From NCBI GenBank assembly GCA_964463165.1, contig CAYXBK010000006.1:1-64000 (forward strand): a stretch of 64,000 nt of DNA, given 5' to 3'. The notes under the pieces are model-generated. The model was given only the letters and a program-made list of their open reading frames with translations. It searched no databases and was not told where the DNA came from. Every line of letters begins with the position of its first letter. Position 1 is the stretch's first letter. This DNA comes from UBA7236 sp964463165. GTDB lineage: Bacteria > Bacteroidota > Bacteroidia > Chitinophagales > BACL12. Positions 1 through 8,986 of the stretch are shown one piece after another. A program made the position numbers and the translations under genes.

Positions 1-2822
1 GCTTCTATTGATTCTTTAAAATGTGCAATATCATCCTTGTGAATAAACTGCATCCAGCCATGCCCTGTTAAATCCTCCATTGATGAACCCGTAAAATCTG
101 CGAGCAATTGATTTGTAAATTCAAGTTTACCGTCTCTCGATGTCATAGCAACGATCAACGGAATCGTATTGATAAGCAATCGGGTGTGATCATCGGCCAA
201 TTGTTGCCGGGCGTTTTGCAGGTCCAGATTTGCTGCCTGTAATTCCTGGTTTTTAATTTCCAGTTGCTGCGCATATTTTTTTAAATTATCCTCCGCTTTT
301 TTTCTTTCGGTTAAATCGCGGGATATTTTTGAAAAACCAAGTAATTCTTTATTGTCGTTGAAAAGCGGTGTGATCACAATACTGCCCCAGAATAATTCAC
401 CGTTTTTCTTTACACGCCAGCCTTCAAATTCTGCTTTGCCGCAGTTTAATGCGGCAGCTAATGTTTTTTCAGGAAGGTTCATTTTCCTGTCTTCTTCAGT
501 ATAAAAAATACTGAAATGTTTTCCGATTATTTCAGATGCCTTATAGCCCTTGATCTTTTCGGCACCTTTATTCCAGTTTTCGATCCGCCCGGCAGGGTCG
601 AGCAAAACAAACACATAATCTTCTATCTCCGAAACCATTTTATGATAGAGCTCTTCTCTTTTTTTCAATTCATTATTTGTATGCTCCAGTTCCTTTTTCG
701 CATTTTTAAGTTCATCCGTGAATTGCACGATTTCAGTCACATCACGGCAAACAATAAGTGCAGCATATATTTCCTGATTTTCATCCGTTAAAGGGCTTAA
801 AACAGTTTGTAAAAAAGCATCACCCGAATTGGTTGCACTTATCAATTCATTGCCGTCGTAATTGCCATTCAGGCAATCAGTGATTTTTTGAATGATACGT
901 GAATCGAATTTCTGCAAAAAAATCTGTTCTGCTTTTAAACCGGATGAAGATTTTGACGGCATTTTTAAAAATGCAGCACCATTGGTATTCAGCAAAATGA
1001 ATTTAAAATCTTTATCAACCACAAAAATAAAATCCGGAGAAGAATCAATTAATGTCTGCAAAAAATTTCCGGATTTTGCCAGATCACTGTTTTTAATTTG
1101 TAATTCGCGATTTTTTTCTTCCAGTTTTATGGAAGCTTCAACAATTGGGGTGATATTATTCGTAATGCAAAGCACACCGATGATTTCTTCTTTTGCATCC
1201 CGCAAGGGAGAAACAAAACATTCTCCGTAACCTGATTGACGTAAAAATTTGACTTTTGGAAAATGAACAAATTCACCTTCAAACACTTTATTCATTTTTG
1301 AAAGCCAGTCCTCATTTTTATATTCCGGGAATAATTCGAAAATATTGTTTCCCAATACGTCCTGTTTTTTCAAACCGGTAGACAATTCCGCTTTTTTATT
1401 CCAGGCAGTGACAATATAATTTTTATCATAGCTCAGGATCATATACGGTGAACTTTCAACGAGCAGATCCGCAAACACTTTCTCATCTGCAAATTTGTTT
1501 TTTAATTCATATTCGTCTGTCACATCAACACTCACGTTGATCACCTGCTCTACATTGCCTTTCTCATCTCTGTCGAATACAGTACCGTATGTATGCAACC
1601 AGCGATAATTGCCGTTGGTATCTTTCAGTCTGTAAATAAATTCCTGAATCCTTTCTTCCGTTTGCATACCGGAATTATTTGCTGTTTTGATTGCTTCCGC
1701 ATTTTGATTGACGATTACATCCAGATCATCCGGATGCATCAGGTTCATAAAAAACGCAACCCCTTTTTCCAGTATCATTTCCGGTTCGTAGCCAAGCATT
1801 TGTTTTACAGTCTGATTTACAAATGAATATTTACCGGTATTTATATTATACACAGCCACAAGTGAAGGTGAAATTCTTGCGATTTTCTGAACAAAATGCT
1901 GATTTTTCAGAAGTGCTTCTTCAGTTGCTTTTTGAACTGTAATATCCTGCGCTGTCCCAATCATTTCAGACACAACTCCGGATTGGTCAGTTACAATTTT
2001 ACCTTTCAGGTGCATGAATTTTTCTGCTCCCTCACGTGTAATAATGCGGTAAGAAATTTCTTCAATTGCTTTGTTCATAATTGCATTCTGAAGATGTTCG
2101 ATCACCATATCCTTGTCTTCCGGATGCAACATACTGGTAAATACTTCAATTGTAATTGTTTCGTTTTGTGGTTCCATACCGTAGATGCGGTACATTTCAT
2201 CACTCCAGTAAACTTTGCCGGTCTGTAAATCCCAGATCCAGTTGCCGATATGCGTAAGTGCTTCTGCCTGATTGGATAGCTCGGTACTTTGTTTTAACTG
2301 ATGATTTATTTTTTCAATCTCCTGAACATGCTTATTTAGTTTTTCATTCTGAATATCGATATATACTTTGAATGCAACCAGTTCGGTATAATAAATATAT
2401 TGATCCAGTTCATCACTGATTTTTAACAGCAGCACATGATCGGTTGTGTATTCCGGTAAATATTTGAGTAGTAATTTTTTCCTGATATACGTTGCCATTT
2501 TAATGTCTTCGGCAACCAGTTTGTCTTTTTCAATTATTTCCAGTTGATTGGATTCCCATTTTTTTATGTTTTCCAGCAACTGCTCATAAATTTGATTTTC
2601 TGCAAAACCTTTAAAAAATATCAGTGCATTTTGATGTGATTGTTTAATGAGCTGGTCTTCGGGGATGCTACTCAGGTATTTTAACATGGGGAGTTTCATT
2701 TCCCGCGACATTGCCAGTGCATCTGTAACATATTGCTCCACCTTATGCGCTATAAGAAAACGGGCATATTCAGGCAGGCAGGTAAATTGTAATGACTCTT
2801 TCAGACTTGCAGGAATTTCCAT
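1..2822 (-). CDS. multi-PAS-domain sensor protein (3' end outside window)
   Basis: The reading frame is open from ATG at 2822 to the window edge, about 940 residues, so the C-terminal output domain is missing. After a helical N-terminal part (about residues 1-180) at least six PAS/PAC repeats follow, at roughly 185-300, 320-430, 455-555, 590-690, 727-840 and 880 onward. Visible signatures are YRIYGMEP, AWNKKAELSTG, ENWNKGAEKIKGY, HPDD/HPED loops and PAC endings such as DVT and DLTERKKAE. Short coiled coils rich in N, E and L link the repeats. PAS domains sense ligands or redox state and usually feed a histidine kinase or a GGDEF domain; which one applies here cannot be seen. No transmembrane segment was noticed, so it is probably cytoplasmic. 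The frame stays open upstream to a stop at 2865-2867 with no other ATG, so a slightly earlier non-ATG start is possible. Confidence 0.85.
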   Translation of the reverse strand, partial: MEIPASLKESLQFTCLPEYARFLIAHKVEQYVTDALAMSREMKLPMLKYLSSIPEDQLIKQSHQNALIFFKGFAENQIYEQLLENIKKWESNQLEIIEKDKLVAEDIKMATYIRKKLLLKYLPEYTTDHVLLLKISDELDQYIYYTELVAFKVYIDIQNEKLNKHVQEIEKINHQLKQSTELSNQAEALTHIGNWIWDLQTGKVYWSDEMYRIYGMEPQNETITIEVFTSMLHPEDKDMVIEHLQNAIMNKAIEEISYRIITREGAEKFMHLKGKIVTDQSGVVSEMIGTAQDITVQKATEEALLKNQHFVQKIARISPSLVAVYNINTGKYSFVNQTVKQMLGYEPEMILEKGVAFFMNLMHPDDLDVIVNQNAEAIKTANNSGMQTEERIQEFIYRLKDTNGNYRWLHTYGTVFDRDEKGNVEQVINVSVDVTDEYELKNKFADEKVFADLLVESSPYMILSYDKNYIVTAWNKKAELSTGLKKQDVLGNNIFELFPEYKNEDWLSKMNKVFEGEFVHFPKVKFLRQSGYGECFVSPLRDAKEEIIGVLCITNNITPIVEASIKLEEKNRELQIKNSDLAKSGNFLQTLIDSSPDFIFVVDKDFKFILLNTNGAAFLKMPSKSSSGLKAEQIFLQKFDSRIIQKITDCLNGNYDGNELISATNSGDAFLQTVLSPLTDENQEIYAALIVCRDVTEIVQFTDELKNAKKELEHTNNELKKREELYHKMVSEIEDYVFVLLDPAGRIENWNKGAEKIKGYKASEIIGKHFSIFYTEEDRKMNLPEKTLAAALNCGKAEFEGWRVKKNGELFWGSIVITPLFNDNKELLGFSKISRDLTERKKAEDNLKKYAQQLEIKNQELQAANLDLQNARQQLADDHTRLLINTIPLIVAMTSRDGKLEFTNQLLADFTGSSMEDLTGHGWMQFIHKDDIAHFKESIE

Positions 2823-3021
2823 ATCGTATTGCTGCAAAAGTTTATAGTATTCACTTAAAGACAGCTAATATATAGAAATATAAATTCAATATTCCAATTT
2901 AAAAAATATTCATGTTGATTGATAATTATGGCAGGATTTTTATTGACAGCACAACTGAGAAAATCTTTCCTCAGTTTTTGTTTAGCTGAAAATTAAACAA
3001 TTAATATATTGTGCTGAATGC

Positions 3022-3558
3022 TTATTGTTCTTTTAAAACAAGAAGATCAAACAACGCATAATGATCAGGTGTTGGTGCTTCTGTAGAACCGGAAGAAATA
3101 TGTACCATCAATTTATCACCTGTTGAGAAACTTGTTGTGATACTTAATGTTTTTTGCAGCCAGCTGTTTTCAGATGATGCATCCGTGGCAAGAATCGTTA
3201 TCGTCCCGTCGTCGGCAACTTTTTTAAGTGTTACTGAACCGGGCCAATCGCCGAATGATTTTATAAATGCGGTGAGTTCAAAACTTTTTGTGCCCGACAG
3301 ATCTTCAACTGCAAATTCAGCATATCCTTCTGCAGGGGAGCTTGCCGGATCAATTTTCAATGAAAAACTTCCGCCACCGCCCGGCACATCCGTACTGGAA
3401 GAAGTATTGTTGTTTGTCCATCCGTCCAAACTGAAATTTCCATTATCCTCAAATGAGCCGTTTGTAATTAAATTGTCTCCGGGTTGAACAGGATTTTCTT
3501 TGTTGCAGCCAAACAATATGATGGTTGCAAAAACAAGGAAGGCGAATTTTGATTTCAT
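3022..3558 (-). CDS. lipoprotein with a carbohydrate-binding-module-like fold
   Basis: The product has about 178 residues. I chose the ATG at 3558 because MKSKFAFLVFATII followed by LFGC forms a complete lipoprotein signal; a longer frame reaches 3606 but would bury it. The mature part starts with a short P-rich linker and then LITNGSFEDNG...DGWT, the opening typical of CBM4/9-like and discoidin-like beta-sandwich domains in secreted Bacteroidota proteins. No catalytic motif is visible. It is probably an outer-membrane-anchored binding protein of unknown ligand. The gene lies between the PAS sensor and the ATP-grasp cluster on the same strand, with gaps of 94 bp or more on either side, so it is not obviously in an operon with either. 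Confidence 0.75.
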   Translation of the reverse strand: MKSKFAFLVFATIILFGCNKENPVQPGDNLITNGSFEDNGNFSLDGWTNNNTSSSTDVPGGGGSFSLKIDPASSPAEGYAEFAVEDLSGTKSFELTAFIKSFGDWPGSVTLKKVADDGTITILATDASSENSWLQKTLSITTSFSTGDKLMVHISSGSTEAPTPDHYALFDLLVLKEQ

Positions 3559-3652
3559 CGTATGAAAATTGTGTTGCTTTGGTAAATGAATAATTGAGAC
3601 AGGCATTAAATTACTGCTTATTCATCATATTATTTACATCTGCATGTAAAAT

Positions 3653-4846
3653 TTATTCTTCATAATAACCAACCGTGCCGCCAACCCAGGTTTTATTTTT
3701 ATTGTAATCCACGCCGATCATTTCTCCTTTACTCAGGCGTACGAGATTAATAACGAGTGTAGGCCTTGATTTATTCTCTTCCCAGATATACATAAGCCGC
3801 AATTCGCATTTCGCCGGTTGATCCAGCGTTTGAATTACTGGTTTATAATTTACCTTGCGCTGCAGAATAAAATTTTCACCTTGCGGCAACACTTTTTCAA
3901 TATCTTCTTTTTTCAAATTGAAAATAACGCCATGGCCTGCAAATGAAAATAATGGTTTAAGCACCCAGTTTTCGAGATCTTCGGGTAATGATTCCAAAGT
4001 ATTCAAAAAATGTGTTTCCGGAACAAATTTACTTTGCAGAAAAGGCAGTGCATATTTACTGATCCGGAAAAACCAGTTTGGATGACAGACCCATTCAACA
4101 TCCGTTTCATTGGTAAGATGCCAGTTTACAGCAAGGTCGTTCCGCAATAATAATTCATCAAAAATCAACCGGTTGTAAATTCTTTTTATTTGGATTTTTT
4201 CTCCGTTCAGTTCATAATAGATTTTTTTTCCTTCTTTTATGATTTTGGAAATACATACAGGTTCGATACCGATCATTTCTTTCGTGAGATAAAAATCGAT
4301 CCAGGTTTTTTGTTTGTCGGGTTCAATTTCCAAAAGAACAACATGTTTCGGATCATGTTTTCCGAGAATTGTTTTTTTAAGCAGCGCAACATAATTTGCA
4401 TTGTGCATTCCATTGAATAAATGATTCACGTAATCCGGAATACCAAAATGATTGCGGTACTGTTTTCCCAATTCGTGCTGCCATGCATATAATGATGCAA
4501 ATCCCTGCATTTCGATGAGCTGCGGGATCAATTCGCCCTTTTCATTTTCACAAATACCGAAATCAAGTGCTATAAAAACCGGTTTATTTTCATTTCCCGG
4601 TACAAACAGATTTTTCGGAATGGCATCAAACGATTTCTCATTAAAATCTTCCCTGCAAATCATATCAATTATTTCATCACCCGCCTGCATCAATAATGCT
4701 TTAAAATCTGATGGGATGAACACGGGTGTTTCACATACTTTGAATTCTATTTTTTTATGAAATCTCGCATGGCAACTTTCAAAAAAGCGGAGATAAGTTT
4801 CCTCATTGAATTGCGCATTATAACGCTCTCTGATAGATTTGATCAT
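3653..4846 (-). CDS. ATP-grasp-like ligase of an amidoligase cluster
   Basis: The product has 397 residues from ATG 4846; a TTG three codons upstream is possible. The C-terminal third has ATP-grasp-like landmarks: WVLKPLFSFAGHGV (nucleotide-binding lysine and glycine-rich turn), then FILQRKV, then CELRLMYIW and LVRLSKGEMIGVDYNK, which could supply metal and phosphate ligands. The N-terminal part contains IALDFGICENEKGELIPQLIEMQGF and is unlike ordinary D-Ala-D-Ala ligases. ATP-grasp enzymes join a carboxylate to an amine through an acyl-phosphate. It sits 51 bp downstream of the class I amidotransferase gene and near a YbdK-type ligase and a second ATP-grasp gene, so it probably works in the same amide-forming pathway. 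The substrate is unknown, and the family name is inferred from motifs. Confidence 0.7.
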   Translation of the reverse strand: MIKSIRERYNAQFNEETYLRFFESCHARFHKKIEFKVCETPVFIPSDFKALLMQAGDEIIDMICREDFNEKSFDAIPKNLFVPGNENKPVFIALDFGICENEKGELIPQLIEMQGFASLYAWQHELGKQYRNHFGIPDYVNHLFNGMHNANYVALLKKTILGKHDPKHVVLLEIEPDKQKTWIDFYLTKEMIGIEPVCISKIIKEGKKIYYELNGEKIQIKRIYNRLIFDELLLRNDLAVNWHLTNETDVEWVCHPNWFFRISKYALPFLQSKFVPETHFLNTLESLPEDLENWVLKPLFSFAGHGVIFNLKKEDIEKVLPQGENFILQRKVNYKPVIQTLDQPAKCELRLMYIWEENKSRPTLVINLVRLSKGEMIGVDYNKNKTWVGGTVGYYEE

Positions 4847-4897
4847 AGATTGCAAACTTACTAAATAGAAAAATGGATAGGAGTGATTTATATGCGA

Positions 4898-5716
4898 TTA
4901 ATTCATGATCAACGCATTGATGGAGGAGCGGAGAAAACCGGGAAGGAGTGCATGATGCGTAAGCGGGATTTTATCGGGATCACTTAACGAAATGATCATA
5001 TCGTTTAATTTCCAGTCACCATGACTGTTGATGATATGGTCCCTTTTTTCCGGCAATGCAAAATAACGAAGCATACCCTGTGCATCTGCTTCCGGATGAA
5101 ACTGCGTCATATACATCTGCTCCGATAATTTCACCGCCATCACCGCCCTTGGCAAAGGAACATGCTCACGTTTTTTTTCCAGTGATAAAATATTTGCACC
5201 CAAAGCAGTCATCTTATCCAGGTCAGGTTCAATTAATTGCCAGTCGCGGCTGTCAATCACATAAAACGGATCAGGCAATGCTTTGAAATATTTATCAAGT
5301 TTGGCAATTTCTGTTTTATAAATCGGAAATACACCGAATGCAGTTGATTTTCTTCTGCAAATATTCCCCAATTCGAAATGCCTGCTCATTAACTGGAAAG
5401 AATGACAAATTCCGAAAAAATATTTCTTTTTCTGATTGCCGTTTTGATTGTGTGCCCAAACGTTATCGAGCAAATTAAAAAATTTTGCCTCCCATGGTTT
5501 GCCTTCTCCGTCGTAAGGGCTTCCTGGCCCACCGGAAGAAATGTAAATATCAAATTTTCCATCGGGCACCTCATTTTTCCCCCGCACATCAAATACTTCC
5601 CAATCAATAAATTTCTCAGCATTTTCTACAAACGATCTGATACAACGCATCCCTTCATTTGGATGATTGTCATACATATCGAGTATGGCAAGCTTGATCT
5701 TTTTTTCAGAAGCCAT
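4898..5716 (-). CDS. class I glutamine amidotransferase (GMP-synthase-like)
   Basis: The product has 272 residues and starts at ATG 5716. The class I triad is readable: nucleophile Cys104 in FFGICHSFQ, and His207/Glu209 in TQFHPEAD; an oxyanion-type SSGGPGSP loop lies at about 60-67. Such domains hydrolyse glutamine and pass ammonia to a synthase, or act as gamma-glutamyl hydrolases. There is no fused synthase domain; the C-terminal about 60 residues form an extra tail ending LLPGFLRSSINALIMN. It is the upstream member of a pair with the ATP-grasp-like gene, and the divergent spacer with the sulfatase gene (5717-5890) must hold its promoter. It may feed ammonia to the neighbouring ligases or trim gamma-glutamyl products. 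The pathway is not known. Confidence 0.85.
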   Translation of the reverse strand: MASEKKIKLAILDMYDNHPNEGMRCIRSFVENAEKFIDWEVFDVRGKNEVPDGKFDIYISSGGPGSPYDGEGKPWEAKFFNLLDNVWAHNQNGNQKKKYFFGICHSFQLMSRHFELGNICRRKSTAFGVFPIYKTEIAKLDKYFKALPDPFYVIDSRDWQLIEPDLDKMTALGANILSLEKKREHVPLPRAVMAVKLSEQMYMTQFHPEADAQGMLRYFALPEKRDHIINSHGDWKLNDMIISLSDPDKIPLTHHALLPGFLRSSINALIMN

Positions 5717-5838
5717 TTCCGTGTGCGAATTTATGCAATTAAAAACAGGAGCGAAGACTGTTTATCAACGGTAGCAGTTTAACAACCCTGTTTAAAACAA
5801 GAATGTTCATAAACAGTAAATTCTAATATTTATTTAAT

Positions 5839-5846
5839 TATATTTG
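5839..5846 (+). promoter_or_regulatory. Bacteroidota -7 box upstream of the sulfatase gene
   Basis: TATATTTG matches the TAnnTTTG -7 consensus and lies 44 bp before the ATG at 5891. I could not find a good TTTG -33 element at the usual 19-20 bp spacing. It falls inside the longer TTG-initiated reading of the sulfatase frame from 5849 only at its very edge, so it supports the ATG at 5891. Confidence 0.4.
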
Positions 5847-5890
5847 TTTTGAAGCTTAACGCAGACCCAATTATCCCCCATTTTTTATTA

Positions 5891-8800
5891 ATGAGCAGGC
5901 GACTCACATTTTACCTGAGTAAGGTAGTTTTATTTTTAATGCTTAGCCTGAAAGCTGAGGCGCAATTACCCGCCATAGACAGTTCTAAACCGAATATTGC
6001 TTTCATAATGGTTGATGACGGCCGCTATGATGAATACCGCAACACCGGCGGGCCTGAATGGTTTATTGCACCTGCTATAGAACGAATTGCAAATGAAGGC
6101 GTGAATTTTACACGCACCTATGCGCCCACACCGATTTGCGGCCCAAGCCGTGAATCTATTTACACGGGTTTATATGCGCACCAGCACGGCGCTGAAACAA
6201 ACAGTTCGATCTACGACACTTCATTGCTCACAATTATGGATATTCTGAATAATGAAGGTTATTATACAGGAATTATCGGAAAATATGCTGCAGGAGATAA
6301 CTATCCCACAGATTTCGATTTTTCATTTATAAATACGCAGGAAAATAATTATTCGAATATAACTTATCAGTTTAACGGGGTTTCAACATTTGTAGGCGGC
6401 CACGAAACTGATGTTTACAATGCGTATATCCAGCGCTTTTTGGATTCGGCCCAGGTGCATCCACCTTTTGCATTGTTCTTTTTTCCAAATGCACCTCATC
6501 CGCCAAATCTTCCACGGCCCGTTGATGATCATATATACGACGGTATGCCGATTGATCTCCCGCCAAACTTTTCTCCGTTTACAACCCTTTATCCTGATTA
6601 TTACTACGGCTGGACAACAACCTGGGAAAAGGATTCTGCTGATACAAAACAATTCAGAATCAACAGATATGAATGTCTAATAGGCGTGAATATGAATGTC
6701 CAGACTATTTTTAATTATCTGGATGGACACGGAATTACCGACCAGACGATGGTGGTTTATTCAAGCGATAATGGTTACCAGATCGGCGAGCATTTAATGC
6801 GGGCAAAAGCTTATCCGCTCGAGACCTCAATACATGTACCGCTGTTTGTCCGGTACCCCCCGTGGTTTGAGGATTCAACTGTAATCGAAAATGAACTCAT
6901 TGAATTGGTCGATATACCATCCACCTTCCTTGATTTGATAAATGCACACGATACATTTGGTTTTGAAGGTTATTCTTTGCATGAGTTGGCGGGTTCGGAT
7001 ACTCTTCGGAGATATGTGCGTTATGAGATTGCAAGGCTTAATGAAGCTGCATTTGACGTTCCGCAAATCAGGGGGCTTCGGGGATTTAATCATTTATTTG
7101 TAAGCTCTGATTGTGATTGTTATTCTGAGGAACTCTATGATTTGGTAAACGACCCTCAGGAAAATACAAATCAGATACTCAATCCGAATTACGATGCAGT
7201 TGCTAAACGATTCAGAGCGGTACTGGACAGTATGATGCTGGCCGTAGATGATATAATTGTTCCTGTGCCCAATCATTGCAAGTTGAAAGGCGCTTATGAA
7301 ATTCCCGATCTGGTGGATAATGATTGTGATGGATTGGTTGATGACAGCCTGTATGCTTTTGTCAAATACCGCGACCAGGATGGTGATGGTTTTGGATGTT
7401 CGGACAGCTCGCTGATTGCATTTGTAACTCCTTTCGGGTTTGCCGATAATAATTATGATTGCAACGACCATGACGGTTCACTTTATCCAGGAAAAGAAGA
7501 AACCTGCGACGGGATTGACAATGATTGTGATGGATTAACAGACGAAGCGGACCCTGACATTGTTGATGCCCGTATCTGGTATGCCGATAATGACCTCGAC
7601 GGATATGGCAATGTCTTTTATCCGCTGGCAGCTTGCAATGAACCTGCTGGTTATGTACTCACTTTTGGTGATTGTGATGATGAAAATGCAGTGATACTAA
7701 CCGGAAGTATTGAAATATGCAACGGTTTTGATGATGACTGCAACGGCTTGACTGATGATGATGATCCTGGTGTTGCAGACCAGACAATATTTTATACAGA
7801 TGCGGACGGGGATGGGTATGGAAATGCATTTCTGCCGGTATTACTTTGTGAGATCCGGAGCGGATATGTTGCAGACGCAACAGATTGCAACGATGAGAAC
7901 CCTGTGATATTTGGCGGCAGTGCGGAGATCTGTGATGGAATTGATAATAATTGCAACGGCCTCGTGGATGACGATGATCCTTTGATCACAGGTCAAACAC
8001 TTTGGTATATTGATGTGGATGCGGATGGATACGGTAATTCGTTTCTTTCTCACTTATCCTGCAATTTACCTTTCGGCTATGTTTCGGTTGGTGGAGACTG
8101 CAATGATCTTGTTGCAACTGTGCATCCCGGCAATTACGATTATTGCGATCTGATCGATAACGATTGTGATGGCAGCCTGGATGAAGATATTGTTATTCCG
8201 GTATTAACAACTTCCGGCCCGACAACTTTCTGCAACGGTTCATTTATCACATTTACCGCCGCACCGGTTATTGCCGGATTTACCTATCAGTGGTATAAGG
8301 ATGGTGCATTGATTGGAACTGCCCATAATTCAACTTATTCAACGGCAAAAAGCGGCACATATAAAGTGCGGTTTACAGGTCCGATGGGTTGTGTAACGGA
8401 ATCAGCAACTATTTCGATTACGGTGTTGAGTTCGCCAGCTCCAACAATCTCAAATACTTCCGCATCAAACGACCTTTGCATCAACACACCTGTAAAACTC
8501 TCAACAAAAAACAAGGCCGGCAGTACGTATCAATGGTATAAAGGCAGTTCGTTATTAGCCGGTGAAACAACCAACAAGCTGAATGTTTCAATTGTAGGGA
8601 ATTTTAAGGTGAAGCAAACAGATGTAAATGGCTGTTTCGGTTATTCAGCCGCTTTCCCTGTAATTTATGGTTGTAAAGATTTTGAACCGGATGATGATGA
8701 AATTGAAAACCCGGGAGAATTCAAATTATTCCCGAACCCGACAAGCGGGCTCACTAATATTGTAATTCGTGCCGATGAGGAATTTTCGGCAGCTGCAGTC

Positions 8801-8971
8801 ATAGAAATTAAAAATATGCTGGGAGAAAATGTCTTTTCAGATGATGCAGAATTTATCAATGGAGAAATGATAGCGCAGTTGAATTTGAATTCCGAAATTG
8901 CAAAAGGAGTATACCTGATCACTATTAGATCGGGGCAAGTGAAATTTTATAAACAACTGATAATTAATTGA
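5891..8971 (+). CDS. secreted sulfatase with MopE-like repeats and T9SS type A sorting domain
   Basis: The product has 1026 residues from ATG 5891. Residues 1-24 are a signal peptide ending AEAQ. The sulfatase domain (about 33-430) carries metal ligands in IMVDDGR (D42, D43), the formylglycine motif CGPSR with Cys83, and YSSDNGY near 291. A formylglycine-generating enzyme would have to convert Cys83; none is encoded here. Next come about four Asp/Cys-rich MopE-like repeats (about 460-770; for example CDGIDNDCDGLTDE and DGDGYGN), which resemble calcium or metal binding modules. Two Ig-like segments with YQWYKDG and YQWYKGS follow, then a type A T9SS sorting domain starting FKLFPNPTSG and ending at the last residue. 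It probably acts on sulfated polysaccharide at the cell surface. The gene is transcribed against the amidoligase cluster that flanks it, and its end is 15 bp from the ybdK-like gene. Confidence 0.9.
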   Translation: MSRRLTFYLSKVVLFLMLSLKAEAQLPAIDSSKPNIAFIMVDDGRYDEYRNTGGPEWFIAPAIERIANEGVNFTRTYAPTPICGPSRESIYTGLYAHQHGAETNSSIYDTSLLTIMDILNNEGYYTGIIGKYAAGDNYPTDFDFSFINTQENNYSNITYQFNGVSTFVGGHETDVYNAYIQRFLDSAQVHPPFALFFFPNAPHPPNLPRPVDDHIYDGMPIDLPPNFSPFTTLYPDYYYGWTTTWEKDSADTKQFRINRYECLIGVNMNVQTIFNYLDGHGITDQTMVVYSSDNGYQIGEHLMRAKAYPLETSIHVPLFVRYPPWFEDSTVIENELIELVDIPSTFLDLINAHDTFGFEGYSLHELAGSDTLRRYVRYEIARLNEAAFDVPQIRGLRGFNHLFVSSDCDCYSEELYDLVNDPQENTNQILNPNYDAVAKRFRAVLDSMMLAVDDIIVPVPNHCKLKGAYEIPDLVDNDCDGLVDDSLYAFVKYRDQDGDGFGCSDSSLIAFVTPFGFADNNYDCNDHDGSLYPGKEETCDGIDNDCDGLTDEADPDIVDARIWYADNDLDGYGNVFYPLAACNEPAGYVLTFGDCDDENAVILTGSIEICNGFDDDCNGLTDDDDPGVADQTIFYTDADGDGYGNAFLPVLLCEIRSGYVADATDCNDENPVIFGGSAEICDGIDNNCNGLVDDDDPLITGQTLWYIDVDADGYGNSFLSHLSCNLPFGYVSVGGDCNDLVATVHPGNYDYCDLIDNDCDGSLDEDIVIPVLTTSGPTTFCNGSFITFTAAPVIAGFTYQWYKDGALIGTAHNSTYSTAKSGTYKVRFTGPMGCVTESATISITVLSSPAPTISNTSASNDLCINTPVKLSTKNKAGSTYQWYKGSSLLAGETTNKLNVSIVGNFKVKQTDVNGCFGYSAAFPVIYGCKDFEPDDDEIENPGEFKLFPNPTSGLTNIVIRADEEFSAAAVIEIKNMLGENVFSDDAEFINGEMIAQLNLNSEIAKGVYLITIRSGQVKFYKQLIIN

Positions 8972-8986
8972 TAGAACAACTATCGC

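Noticed and set aside
2953..2979. 7-bp hairpin AACTGAG / CTCAGTT followed by three T
   Set aside because: The T run is on the plus strand, but both neighbouring genes are on the minus strand, and the 10-nt loop makes the hairpin weak. Not called as a terminator.
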